Shown here one piece after another: positions 25,193 to 33,251 of a stretch of DNA of 64,000 bases. Positions within the stretch are counted from its first letter, which is position 1, and every line of letters begins with the position of its first letter. The stretch lies in IMG/VR virus record IMGVR_UViG_3300046318_000144, positions 1-64,000 of that record. One strand, given 5' to 3'. A program made the position numbers and the translations under genes. The notes under the pieces are model-generated. The model saw nothing but the letters and a program-made list of their open reading frames with translations. It had not been told where the DNA came from and did not search any database. Source of the stretch: a virus.

Positions 25193-25858
25193 ATGCCTAT
25201 ATTAAGTTCAATAGCAAATGCCAGTAGAGCACTAAAAGGTAAATTTGTTTTTCTTAATTACACTAGTTTTTCTACTTTTCAAAATGATGGAATAGCTTAT
25301 TTCGGAGCACCATACGAGCCACAAATAATAAATAACTACATATACCTAACACGTCTTAATTTTGGTAATGCTGCTACTGTTTATTTTAAAAATAGTAGAA
25401 ATTTTGATAGAAGTTTTTCTCTAAGTTGCAATATTGAAGCATCTGGTGCCACCGTTGAAGCAGATGGATTTTGCATTCAATGGACTGCAACAAATAATAG
25501 CTATGGAACTGGTGGTTCCAATGCTGGTCGTATTGCAGATGCTGCTACAATACATGCAATATCATTTAGAACATACCAAACTGACTCTATAGTTTGGCAT
25601 AAAAATAACGTACAACAAGCTACAGCGACTCCAGCTATAGGAATTGGAACTAACCTATACGTATGGCTAGATTACGTACATGAGACTCAGACTGCTTACC
25701 TTTACTACAGTACAACTAGTACTAAGCCAGGTTCAGCACAGCAAACATATACTTCTTTTGTTTTTGATACTGGATCTTACTATTTTAGTATTGGTGCTGG
25801 TAGTGGTACATACTCAGATAATCAATTTGTTAAAACAATTAATTTAACTTTTAACTAG
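25193..25858 (+). CDS. L-type-lectin-like carbohydrate-binding protein
   Basis: 221 residues resembling legume/L-type lectin jelly rolls. N-terminal ~35 residues, then NNYIYLTRLNFGNAATVYFKN, then FSLSCNIEASG...VEADGFCIQW (the strand carrying the usual ADG motif near residues 82-95), then an HAISFRTYQTD strand and a YVWLDY...YLYYSTT strand pair near the C-terminus. No signal peptide. It is the last gene of the fibre locus and probably a soluble or fibre-bound sugar-binding tip that helps recognise host surface glycans. The lectin assignment is by motif order; metal-binding residues were not verified. Confidence 0.6.
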   Translation: MPILSSIANASRALKGKFVFLNYTSFSTFQNDGIAYFGAPYEPQIINNYIYLTRLNFGNAATVYFKNSRNFDRSFSLSCNIEASGATVEADGFCIQWTATNNSYGTGGSNAGRIADAATIHAISFRTYQTDSIVWHKNNVQQATATPAIGIGTNLYVWLDYVHETQTAYLYYSTTSTKPGSAQQTYTSFVFDTGSYYFSIGAGSGTYSDNQFVKTINLTFN

Positions 25859-25982
25859 AACTCTCATGTTTCTTCTCGCAATCTCTCGCAAGAACAGTGA
25901 CCACGTATAGCTTTTTACAGACACTACACATATAGGGGTCTGGTTTTCTAGTATTCTGTTGCAATAGAGTTCTTTCGGTCAA
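25851..25982 (-). CDS. Very small putative zinc-finger protein (43 aa)
   Basis: Short open frame from TTG 25982, convergent with and overlapping the lectin gene by 8 bp. The product carries Cys19-x2-Cys22-x12-Cys35-x3-His39 (CSVCKK...ARDCEKKH), a tight C2-CH zinc-finger spacing after a basic-polar N-terminus. A GATAAT hexamer lies 14-19 nt upstream of the TTG. The Shine-Dalgarno is poor and the start codon uncertain; an internal ATG exists at Met18. It lies just beyond the primase terminator, so it would need its own promoter. Coding support rests on the zinc ligands and on filling an otherwise empty 180-bp gap. Confidence 0.45.
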   Translation of the reverse strand: MTERTLLQQNTRKPDPYMCSVCKKLYVVTVLARDCEKKHESSS

Positions 25983-26016
25983 ATGACTTATATCTAATTA
26001 TCTCACGAAAGAAAAA

Positions 26017-26036
26017 AGACGAGCCTTAGCTCGTCT
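26017..26036 (-). terminator. Intrinsic terminator of the primase gene
   Basis: AGACGAGC and GCTCGTCT form a perfect 8-bp stem with a 4-nt loop. On the minus strand it is followed directly by a run of six Ts. It sits 6 bp past the primase stop codon. It may also slow plus-strand transcription leaving the fibre locus, though that side has no T-run. Confidence 0.8.
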
Positions 26037-26041
26037 ATTCT

Positions 26042-28639
26042 CTAGAAGTTTCTAGCAAATCTAGTTGCTTCTCCCCAGTTTACTTCTGCTGATGGCACTG
26101 GTCTAGGGATAAGTAGTCGGTTATGAATATCAGCTCTAGCACCTTGCCCCTCAATCTTTAGACCACGGTCTGACAGTTTACGCTGAAACCCAATCTGAGA
26201 TAGCGGACGCTCTCCACGCTCTTCTGACCACATGCGGTATACAGAATATAGAGATTTAACCGAAATTGAAGCTCCCTCTGATTCCAAAGTTTCTTCATCC
26301 AAGAACATACCAATACGGTCTTCATTCTTTCGATAGATTTCAGCCGCGTCTTTTACAGCGGCACACCAGCCAAGAGGATCTCTAGCTCCAGAGTTTAGAT
26401 ACTTAATTGCACCCTCTACTGCCCAAGCAAGTACCGCTGGAAGACCACCCTCTGGGTCAGCTAAGTAAGCCTTCAAATCTGGATCTGGGTTCTCAGCAAC
26501 ATAACTCCAAGGAATCGGGCGAAGACGACGCCACATAGCTTCATCATTAATGATAGGTCGGTGGTTAGTAGTAACCCACAGCTTACCCTGAGCCTTAAAA
26601 GTAAATGGCTTTTCACCAGGAGAACGGCCTTGAATAGTAGATGAACCAGTAAGTTGCTTGATTTGATTCTCATTGATACGCTCTGACTCTGGCAACTCAT
26701 CTACCCAAATCATACGCTTACCACGGAGTTCAGCTAGGTAGTACTGGTGAGACGAGTTATTACTATTAGCAGCAGCTAGCATCTCAGATGGTAGAGTTCC
26801 AGCGTATTGCTCAGTACCTAGAGCTTCAACTACAGTTTCAACAAAAGTATTCTTACCAGAACCAGCTGGACCATACACAAGGAATAGTACATCCTGATTA
26901 CTCATACCAGTTAGTGAATAACCAACTGCACGCTGAATCCAGTCCTGAAGTTCCTTGTCTCCACCAGTAGCAAAGTCAATAAACTGCTCCCAGCGGACAT
27001 TTCTAATTCCAGGGGTATAGGCAACAGGGGCACGCTTAGTGATGTATAGCTCTGGCTTACCTTTAACTAGCTCTCCAGTGCGTAGATCAATAACACCATT
27101 AGCAACACCTAGCAGGTTCAAGTCACCATCCCACTGCTCTACACCAACAATAATACGTGGGTCAGAGATAGCACTACGAACCATACCACTTAGACGAGTG
27201 TTAGATTTAGCTTGATTAGCCCATTTGACTAAGTCTTGCTTTTTCTGCTGGTCACTTTCTCCCCAGTTTGCAGTCTCAGCTGCAATCATTGGAGAGATAC
27301 GCTTAGCTAACTCAGACATTTCTAGTTCTTCTTGATCTGGCTTCCAATATGTTCCATTCCAGTGGAACCAGCCAAGACCAACGCTGTAGCGGATAGCAGA
27401 ACCATAAGCATCAACTAGACGACGACCATTACCGACATCAGTAAGAGTACGTTTACCAGGGATACCACCATCATCTTCCGATACAGCATCGACGTCACTA
27501 GGGATATCAATGTTTCCGTTACTAGATGCGTCTCGAACTGATAAACCATCACTCACCAACTGCGAAATAGCATCTCCATAGTTGGTTGGCTTTGACTGCT
27601 CCGACTTACTAACTCCCTCATTCTGAGACTGTTCAGCCCACTTCTGACCCTGCTCCCAGTCAGATAGCCCTGGCCACATTCTGTCAGTTTTAGGGTTTTC
27701 GGCAACAAAATCCATAGCACGTCGAACATGCATTAGTAAAGAGTTTGGTCCCTCCAGCTCCATTGGTGGACGGACCTTCTCGTAGTTAAATCGAATCATC
27801 ATTGTTTCGACCATCATACGAGCATCTGAAGATGTTCCATATTTATTAGCTAAAGCGCACCCTAGTTTATAGATATCTACAGCACGAGAACCCTCATCGA
27901 TTCCCTCTTCAATAAACTTCTCGATATTGACTTTTTCGCCACGATATTCGAGACCAGTCATCCAGTCCCAGGTGCCATCGCCATATGAAGATGAACCAGA
28001 CTTTTTATTACCTTTACGGAGAGCTTCTAAAAGTTCTTCAGGGGCTTCCGCCATTTCAAGCTCCCATGGAGCATGACCTGGCTTCCAATCATAAATATTC
28101 CCAGAGAAGTGGCGCGACGGGGAGATTAGCACATACCCATTGTGCTTAATGTCAATACCTTTTAGACCGCTTTTTTGTAGGTTACCTACTAGCTGCTCAT
28201 CTGGACTGCACTTGTAGTAGAGGTGACGACCACGAACTACTTTACCACCGATGTTGTACTCACCAGTAAGGGCCTCGACTGTGGGCGGGAGGTTTCCATC
28301 TACAAGATTTTCAAAAATTTCAAAAGAGTTTTCACCATCAGAGCGTGGGTCAATATCTATTACTAGGAATCCAGACGGTGCGCAAAAAACACCAATGTTA
28401 TAGTCAGGATTCTGGTCCCACCACGTGGAAACTAAATAACGGTCATCAGTAGCTTTATCGTTCCACTGGCCAATAGCTGGGTGCTTACCAACATCTTTTG
28501 GCTCATTGTGAGGACTGTTACAGGTGCAGCGACCTCCAGCATCGATACCGTGGCACGGCATAATCTTCCAGCCTTGACTGGCATACCAAGATGCACCTTT
28601 AACAAGTCGACCATTGCCTGCGGACTCCCATGAAGACAT
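26042..28639 (-). CDS. Primase-helicase: prim-pol domain fused to D5-like SF3 helicase
   Basis: 865 residues. Residues about 15-190 form a bifunctional primase/polymerase (prim-pol) domain, with WYASQGWKIMPC at the start, PAIGQWNDKA, and the acidic metal motif VIDIDPR. A linker region is followed by the D5 N-terminal domain and a superfamily 3 helicase with Walker A GPAGSGKNT (about residue 589), Walker B/B' WVDELPES (about 643) and motif C-like KLWVTTNHRP. It should synthesise primers and unwind DNA at the phage replication fork, as in P4-type and many actinophage replication systems. A 12-residue minicistron overlaps its start. It stands alone between two divergent units with its own terminator. 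Confidence 0.88.
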   Translation of the reverse strand: MSSWESAGNGRLVKGASWYASQGWKIMPCHGIDAGGRCTCNSPHNEPKDVGKHPAIGQWNDKATDDRYLVSTWWDQNPDYNIGVFCAPSGFLVIDIDPRSDGENSFEIFENLVDGNLPPTVEALTGEYNIGGKVVRGRHLYYKCSPDEQLVGNLQKSGLKGIDIKHNGYVLISPSRHFSGNIYDWKPGHAPWELEMAEAPEELLEALRKGNKKSGSSSYGDGTWDWMTGLEYRGEKVNIEKFIEEGIDEGSRAVDIYKLGCALANKYGTSSDARMMVETMMIRFNYEKVRPPMELEGPNSLLMHVRRAMDFVAENPKTDRMWPGLSDWEQGQKWAEQSQNEGVSKSEQSKPTNYGDAISQLVSDGLSVRDASSNGNIDIPSDVDAVSEDDGGIPGKRTLTDVGNGRRLVDAYGSAIRYSVGLGWFHWNGTYWKPDQEELEMSELAKRISPMIAAETANWGESDQQKKQDLVKWANQAKSNTRLSGMVRSAISDPRIIVGVEQWDGDLNLLGVANGVIDLRTGELVKGKPELYITKRAPVAYTPGIRNVRWEQFIDFATGGDKELQDWIQRAVGYSLTGMSNQDVLFLVYGPAGSGKNTFVETVVEALGTEQYAGTLPSEMLAAANSNNSSHQYYLAELRGKRMIWVDELPESERINENQIKQLTGSSTIQGRSPGEKPFTFKAQGKLWVTTNHRPIINDEAMWRRLRPIPWSYVAENPDPDLKAYLADPEGGLPAVLAWAVEGAIKYLNSGARDPLGWCAAVKDAAEIYRKNEDRIGMFLDEETLESEGASISVKSLYSVYRMWSEERGERPLSQIGFQRKLSDRGLKIEGQGARADIHNRLLIPRPVPSAEVNWGEATRFARNF

Positions 28640-28677
28640 TAGTCACTCACCTTAATTTCGTCATTTTCGATACTCAT
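28639..28677 (-). CDS. 12-residue minicistron upstream of the primase
   Basis: ATG 28677 preceded by GGGAG at good spacing, 12 codons (MSIENDEIKVSD), with its stop overlapping the primase ATG as TAATG. The primase itself has no independent ribosome site, so this minicistron may load ribosomes for coupled translation. Very short; may have no function as a peptide. Confidence 0.4.
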   Translation of the reverse strand: MSIENDEIKVSD

Positions 28678-28805
28678 AATTCTCCCAAATATGTAGTAAT
28701 AGATTACAGCAAAAGTCGACAAATGTAAAACTTAAGCCAAAAATTTTTAAACTGACCGAAAATAGCTGACCTAACAGCTTGCCGAAATCAGGGCGACCCA
28801 GATGG

Positions 28806-28813
28806 GGTAAAAT
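28806..28813 (+). promoter_or_regulatory. GGTAAAAT candidate promoter
   Basis: GGTAAAAT about 51 nt before ATG 28865. A second -10-like TATTAT ends 5 nt before the same ATG, which has no Shine-Dalgarno, so a leaderless alternative transcript is possible. Confidence 0.4.
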
Positions 28814-28864
28814 TATAGGAACGAACCTAATCGATTCTCTACACAGTAAGAACTATTATAGACC

Positions 28865-29230
28865 ATGTCAGTGGAACTTATATTAACCATAGCAGCTGTA
28901 ATTACAGCTCTAGGTGTAATCATCGGATCAATTGTGGCTATCTACCGAGTAGCCAGACGCATTGGTGATGCTATCGGCGTTGACCGCTCTGGAAGAACTC
29001 TATCAGAAAGATTAGAGCGAGTAGAGCACCAACTTTGGGAAAATGGTGGAAGCTCGTTGGCTGATAGAGTAAACAACATTGACACTGCAGTTATTAAAAT
29101 TTCAGCAGAAGTAGAGTTCATAAAAAATTTAGTAGTAGCGGCAGCGCAGATTCCAGCTCCGCAAGTCCATCTAGTAGAGGAATCGACGACACAACCAGTA
29201 CGTAAAACACGTGCAAAAAAGGCTAGTTAG
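28865..29230 (+). CDS. DUF2746-like membrane protein with coiled coil (possible holin)
   Basis: 121 residues. An N-terminal transmembrane segment (about 5-28, rich in Ile/Ala/Val) is followed by a basic stretch, a coiled-coil region (about 45-90, LSERLERVEHQL...LADRVNNIDTAV) and a Lys-rich tail (TRAKKAS). This layout fits the DUF2746 group of actinophage proteins, sometimes proposed as holin-like. No endolysin is visible nearby, so a lysis role cannot be supported from context. It heads a plus-strand unit with the HTH-like protein, metallophosphoesterase and glycosyltransferase. Confidence 0.55.
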   Translation: MSVELILTIAAVITALGVIIGSIVAIYRVARRIGDAIGVDRSGRTLSERLERVEHQLWENGGSSLADRVNNIDTAVIKISAEVEFIKNLVVAAAQIPAPQVHLVEESTTQPVRKTRAKKAS

Positions 29231-29285
29231 TTTTAGTTTTATACGCTAGAATAAAAAAGACAAATGACATATGAAGGAGTACGGC

Positions 29286-29558
29286 TTGTCCTCTCTATCT
29301 CAGAAGCTTACACAAGCATCGGAAGAGTCATCAACACTACTATGCAAACTGGGTAACTTACTAACTCCAAAAAGTAAGCTTAACAAAGAAGAAAAATCCC
29401 AGCTTCAAGAAATCCTAAACGCCCCTAGTGACGACCCAACGAGAGTGTCAAACTCGACGCTGGCTCAGGTGTTACGGGAAGAGGGTTTTGACATATCAAA
29501 TAGTTCTGTCGATAGACATCGACGAAAAACCTGTTCTTGTTATCGGAAGGTAAAGTAA
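29286..29558 (+). CDS. Small helix-turn-helix-like protein (putative DNA-binding)
   Basis: 90 residues from TTG 29286, chosen because AAGGAG ends 6 nt upstream; ATG 29271 in the same frame lies before that ribosome site. The C-terminal half (STLAQVLREEGFDISNSSVDRHRRKTCSCYR) has the pattern of short actinophage proteins with a winged or simple HTH followed by an RHRR...CxC tail. It precedes the metallophosphoesterase by 0 bp, a pairing that I recall from other actinophages. The role may be transcriptional or packaging-related; not resolvable from sequence. Confidence 0.55.
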   Translation: MSSLSQKLTQASEESSTLLCKLGNLLTPKSKLNKEEKSQLQEILNAPSDDPTRVSNSTLAQVLREEGFDISNSSVDRHRRKTCSCYRKVK

Positions 29559-30752
29559 ATGAGCTTGGGAGAGCGATTAAGTAAACTGGCTAGTCCAGGA
29601 GTTACTGGTTCGGACATTAAAAGTTTAAACATTCCAGAAGATTGGCGTCCAAGAATGGATGTTGATACTTCAAAGGGCGGGTTTGTTATCTCAAAACCCA
29701 GACCATCCGCAGAAATACCAGACGCTACTGCCATCTTAGAAGAGTTTGGGTTGGACCCAAATGACTGGATAGTCTCCTCCATGAGAAGAGGTAAATGGCA
29801 GAAGTATGATGGAGAGTTTTTAGAATCCGTAAGAGTAAATCTAACTCCAGCTGGTGTTAATTATAGGGACCAGTTAGATGCTGAACAACTTATAGATGAA
29901 ATTAAAAAGTGGCGTCCAGAGCGCGGAGTAAAGAGTTCTACAGGAAAAGGTGCATATCTTATTGCACCTAGCGACCAGCAGATTGGTAAGAAGGCTGGAG
30001 ATGGTGGAACTGAACAGTCTATAGAGCGAATCCTTAATCTAACTCAGGGAGCAGTGAATAAGTATGAAAGTTATCGCAAGATTGGTCTCGACATTGGAAC
30101 TATTGTTCTTGCTCTTCCTGGTGACCACGTGGAGGGAATCGTCAGCCAAAATGGACGACTCCAAGGACAAGCAGCCTCGGACTTAGGTCTAACCGAGCAA
30201 GTACGTGTTGCACGTCGTCTATTGATGGCTCAGATTAAAGCGTTTGCTCCACTAGCCGAGAACATGGTTGTTCCAGTAGTAAATGGTAACCACGACGAGG
30301 TAACTCGTCAGGTTGCTGCAGACCCAGCTGACGGTTGGAACGTAGAGATTGCTTCGGCAGTACAAGACGCTTGCGCTGAGAACCCATCACTACAGCACGT
30401 ACAGTTTAGATATCCATCATCTGGACATCAAACATTGGCAGTAGACATCTGCGGCACTACCTTAGGGCTATTTCATGGACATCAGTCACGCGACGCTGTG
30501 AAGTATCTATCAGGACAAGCAGCAGGTCAAACTGCACTTGGTATGGCAGATGTTTGGATCTCTGGACACTTTCACAACTTTACATGTAAAGATATTGGCC
30601 ACCGCCTATGGGTACAAGCTCCTACCACCGATCCTGGATCAGATTGGTATAGAGACTTTTCTGGAATGCAATCTAAGCCAGGACTATTGACTATGGTTTT
30701 AGGTGGAGACTTTGACCCACGAGAATTTATTAACGTACTCCCGACTAAGTAG
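29559..30752 (+). CDS. Calcineurin-like metallophosphoesterase
   Basis: 397 residues. The metal-binding motifs of the calcineurin-like phosphoesterase fold are visible in order: APSDQQIGK (about 137), PGDHVEG (about 187), NGNHDE (about 242), LFHGHQ and SGHFHNF (about 335). The N-terminal ~130 residues are not assigned. Members include Mre11/SbcD-type nucleases and nucleotide or protein phosphatases. In phages this architecture is usually suspected to act on DNA, but no partner ATPase of the SbcC/Rad50 type is next to it here. It is translationally coupled to the HTH-like gene (TAAATG). Confidence 0.75.
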   Translation: MSLGERLSKLASPGVTGSDIKSLNIPEDWRPRMDVDTSKGGFVISKPRPSAEIPDATAILEEFGLDPNDWIVSSMRRGKWQKYDGEFLESVRVNLTPAGVNYRDQLDAEQLIDEIKKWRPERGVKSSTGKGAYLIAPSDQQIGKKAGDGGTEQSIERILNLTQGAVNKYESYRKIGLDIGTIVLALPGDHVEGIVSQNGRLQGQAASDLGLTEQVRVARRLLMAQIKAFAPLAENMVVPVVNGNHDEVTRQVAADPADGWNVEIASAVQDACAENPSLQHVQFRYPSSGHQTLAVDICGTTLGLFHGHQSRDAVKYLSGQAAGQTALGMADVWISGHFHNFTCKDIGHRLWVQAPTTDPGSDWYRDFSGMQSKPGLLTMVLGGDFDPREFINVLPTK

Positions 30753-30757
30753 GAATT

Positions 30758-31831
30758 ATGAAAATAGCTGTATATACAATTGCATTAAATGAAGAGCAGT
30801 TTGTTCAATCATGGTTTGACAGTGCTAAAGAAGCTGACTATCTGTTAATAGCTGATACAGGTTCTACCGATAAAACTGTAAAGAAAGCTAAAGCCCTCGG
30901 GATTAATGTAATCAATGTTGTAGTAAAGCCTTGGCGATTTGATATGGCTAGAAATGCTTCATTAGCAGCTATACCAGCTGATATAGATTACTGTATTGCT
31001 TTAGATATGGATGAAGTACTGCTACCAGGGTGGAGAGAAGAGCTCGAAAAAGCGTTATCTCAGGGAGCAACCAGACCTAGATACCAGTACACATGGTCCT
31101 GGGAAGATGAAGAAAAGGGCATACCTGGACTTCAATACGGCGGAGATAAGATCCATGCTAGAAATGGCTATAGATGGAAGCACCCAGTGCATGAGGTACT
31201 GACATCTTACGGTGACTTGCAAGAGACCCAGGTTTGGGTTGACCTAGAGATACACCACCACCCAGATAACTCAAAGTCTAGATCCCAGTACATGCCGCTG
31301 CTAGCGCAGGCTGTAGCTGAGGATTTATCAGACGATAGAAATGCTTTCTACTATGCTAGAGAGCTGTACTTCTACGGAATGTATGAAGATGCTATCAAAG
31401 AATTTAACAGACACTTACAGTTACCGAGAGCAGTTTGGCCTCCAGAGAGAGCAGCATCTATGCGATATCTTGGTAAAATTTATGAGACCTACGGTAATTT
31501 TGAAGAAGCTAAACTCTGGTATACCCGCGCTGTAGAACAATCTCCAGGGCGTAGAGAGCCTTTTGTAGATTTAGCTAAGCACTATTATGCCGTCCGCGAC
31601 TGGGAAAACTGCCTAAAAGCCTCGGAGGCTGCGTTAGAGATTCAAGAAAAACCATTAGAATACTTATGCGAAGCTGAGTCTTGGGGAGCACTGCCTTACG
31701 ATTTGGCAGCACTATCTTGCTATAACCTTGGCAATAATCCTAAGGCTTTGGAGTATAACGAAGAAGCTCTTAAATTAGATCCAAGTAATCTAAGACTTAT
31801 AGAAAACCATCAGTTTTATTCTGCCGATTAG
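30758..31831 (+). CDS. GT2 family glycosyltransferase with C-terminal TPR repeats
   Basis: 357 residues. The N-terminal GT-A domain has TIALNEE (7-13), the nucleotide-binding DTGSTD (33-38) and a DMDE metal motif (83-86), matching family 2 glycosyltransferases of the SunS-like type. Residues about 205-350 form TPR-like helical pairs (RYLGKIYETYGNFEEAKLWY and later AALSCYNLGNNPKALEYNEEA), which often bind protein acceptors. It should transfer a sugar from a nucleotide donor in the cytoplasm. A protein acceptor such as the threonine-rich fibres is plausible. It ends convergently with whiB, overlapping by 35 bp. Confidence 0.8.
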   Translation: MKIAVYTIALNEEQFVQSWFDSAKEADYLLIADTGSTDKTVKKAKALGINVINVVVKPWRFDMARNASLAAIPADIDYCIALDMDEVLLPGWREELEKALSQGATRPRYQYTWSWEDEEKGIPGLQYGGDKIHARNGYRWKHPVHEVLTSYGDLQETQVWVDLEIHHHPDNSKSRSQYMPLLAQAVAEDLSDDRNAFYYARELYFYGMYEDAIKEFNRHLQLPRAVWPPERAASMRYLGKIYETYGNFEEAKLWYTRAVEQSPGRREPFVDLAKHYYAVRDWENCLKASEAALEIQEKPLEYLCEAESWGALPYDLAALSCYNLGNNPKALEYNEEALKLDPSNLRLIENHQFYSAD

Positions 31832-32318
31832 ATTTACGTAAAGCTTCTATTTCTTTTCTATTACGTGATACTTTTTCAGCCCACTGAGCTTTATAGACAT
31901 CAATAGCATTAGCACTTGTCCTGCTCTGCCATGTAAAATCACATATTGAACATTCGACTACTCTCATGGTTGCCCATCGACCACCACCAGGTCTATCAAC
32001 AGTCTTAGTCATTAAATCCAAAGTACTGGCTGCGCATAGCGGACATCTTGGAGGTTTAATCCTTCTAACTTCTTGACCTTCCCAGTTGACAGATAGAGTC
32101 TTTTTTATTTCTCTCTCATCATTTCCGCCCCACACTCCCCATATTTGTTTATTTTCGAGAGCCCAGTTTAGACAAGCATCTTGCACTGGGCATTTAAAAC
32201 ACAACTCTTTGGCTGCTAACTTATCACTAATTTTATTAGAGAAAAATAATTCCATTTTGTCATTATTCTCTGACTTGGCGCATTCAGCACTATCGCCCCA
32301 ACTAGGGTCATATATCAT
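31797..32318 (-). CDS. WhiB-family transcription factor with C-terminal zinc-ribbon-like extension
   Basis: 173 residues. The N-terminal domain has the four iron-sulfur cysteines Cys13, Cys40, Cys43 and Cys49 and the GVWGG turn (61-65), diagnostic of Wbl/WhiB proteins. These are found only in Actinobacteria and their phages, bind a [4Fe-4S] cluster and usually act with the primary sigma factor. The C-terminus is unusual: Cys92-x2-Cys95 and Cys123-x2-Cys126 form a second, zinc-ribbon-like unit in place of a simple basic tail. The start overlaps the stop of the preceding gene (ATGA). It may switch host or phage transcription; its targets are unknown. Confidence 0.88.
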   Translation of the reverse strand: MIYDPSWGDSAECAKSENNDKMELFFSNKISDKLAAKELCFKCPVQDACLNWALENKQIWGVWGGNDEREIKKTLSVNWEGQEVRRIKPPRCPLCAASTLDLMTKTVDRPGGGRWATMRVVECSICDFTWQSRTSANAIDVYKAQWAEKVSRNRKEIEALRKSNRQNKTDGFL

Positions 32319-32665
32319 AGTGGTGATACCTCTACCATAGTGATTGCAAGTACCTCATCTACGGTATCCCCCGAATGAGTAAGACCATCTGCGTCACATA
32401 TAGTTAGAACTACGTCACCATCTATATATCCAGCATACGTCTGCGAGCTGTGACCAGTATCAACCATAATAAATCCCTGGTTGAGAGACGATGCAGAACC
32501 ACTTCGCTGTATTGAAGAAGCTAATGCCCTTCGTACAATTTCATTTTCCATATCAATATGCTCTTCGGTGTAAAAAACTAAGCTATTGTCTGGATATAGA
32601 GTTTGATCAAAATTATAGCCGTCCCACTCTAGCCAGAGTGCTTCGCCTTTTCTAGAATCTTTCAT
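32315..32665 (-). CDS. Hypothetical protein upstream of whiB
   Basis: 116 residues with no recognised domain. Mixed alpha/beta, acidic, with no membrane segment or cysteine motif. It starts from an ATG with no Shine-Dalgarno but with TAAAAT placed 6 nt upstream, so its mRNA is probably leaderless. It is coupled to whiB by an ATGA overlap and probably shares its transcript. Such partners may modulate WhiB or be early takeover proteins; there is no direct evidence for either. Confidence 0.6.
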   Translation of the reverse strand: MKDSRKGEALWLEWDGYNFDQTLYPDNSLVFYTEEHIDMENEIVRRALASSIQRSGSASSLNQGFIMVDTGHSSQTYAGYIDGDVVLTICDADGLTHSGDTVDEVLAITMVEVSPL

Positions 32666-32671
32666 AGAAAG

Positions 32672-32677
32672 ATTTTA
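32672..32677 (-). promoter_or_regulatory. -10 element (TAAAAT), leaderless start of the whiB unit
   Basis: TAAAAT on the minus strand ends 6 nt before ATG 32665, so the start codon coincides with the predicted transcription start. No clear -35 is seen. Confidence 0.5.
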
Positions 32678-32724
32678 TCTTGACTATTCAAATAATATAC
32701 GAAAAATACCGTTAATTACAAAAG

Positions 32725-33213
32725 TTATACAGGCCAAATATATTCGTAAGTTTCTGGACGTACTCCAGTATCTTCAGGCCACTTAAACTGTGAATACCAC
32801 TCATAGTCTTTATTTAGTAGCGCAGTTCTATGGCTAGATGCTATGAGTGAGAAGTCATTCATATTTGACATCCAGTATGGGTTTGTTGTTGGACGTGAGA
32901 GTAGCTCGAGTTCTATAGCACGCGCGATAGTTGCTTTTGCTTTATCACCAATAGTGGACTTATAGCCACGACGCTTCCACTCAGTAACCATTGCTTGGAT
33001 ATATAGATACAAAGTCATCTCATGCCCGCGCCACATTTTTACAGCTGGATGATTTACCCAACCTTTGGGGATACGATGATTTCCCTGAGGATCTAGCTCA
33101 AGTAGGGTCATTAGGATTTGCCAGCCTTCAAGGGCTTGCTTGTTGAGACGGGCACGGTCTAGCGTGCGAGCGATGTCGTCAAAAGACGAAGTAAGCGGTA
33201 CAAATGTTTGCAT
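32725..33213 (-). CDS. Pyrimidine dimer DNA glycosylase-like protein (PF03013 / endonuclease V type)
   Basis: 162 residues matching the bacterial relatives of T4 endonuclease V: MQTFVPL at the start, LDRARLNKQALEGWQIL (18-34), GWVNHPAVKMWRGHE, LYIQAMVTEWKRRGYKST, SSHRTALLNKDYEWY and a C-terminal YIWPV. T4-type enzymes excise UV-induced pyrimidine dimers using the N-terminal Thr2 amine. Here residue 2 is Gln and Thr is residue 3, so glycosylase activity by that mechanism is uncertain. UV repair would suit a phage of sunlit water. It has its own well-formed promoter and no leader. Confidence 0.75.
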   Translation of the reverse strand: MQTFVPLTSSFDDIARTLDRARLNKQALEGWQILMTLLELDPQGNHRIPKGWVNHPAVKMWRGHEMTLYLYIQAMVTEWKRRGYKSTIGDKAKATIARAIELELLSRPTTNPYWMSNMNDFSLIASSHRTALLNKDYEWYSQFKWPEDTGVRPETYEYIWPV

Positions 33214-33219
33214 ATAAAC

Positions 33220-33248
33220 ACTGTACCGCTTACTTTTTATTTTGTCAA
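33220..33248 (-). promoter_or_regulatory. Sigma70/SigA-type promoter with leaderless start
   Basis: On the minus strand TTGACA (33243-33248), a 17-bp spacer and TACAGT (33220-33225) are followed 6 nt later by ATG 33213. Both boxes and the spacing are near consensus for a host housekeeping sigma factor, suggesting early expression. Confidence 0.75.
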
Positions 33249-33251
33249 GTA

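Noticed and set aside
25861-25980. tRNA or structured RNA in the gap after the lectin gene
   Set aside because: No cloverleaf arms or CCA end; the stretch is better explained by the small zinc-finger frame.
28752-28771. Two CTGACC copies 14 bp apart upstream of the primase
   Set aside because: Six-base direct repeat without symmetry or further copies; easily expected by chance.
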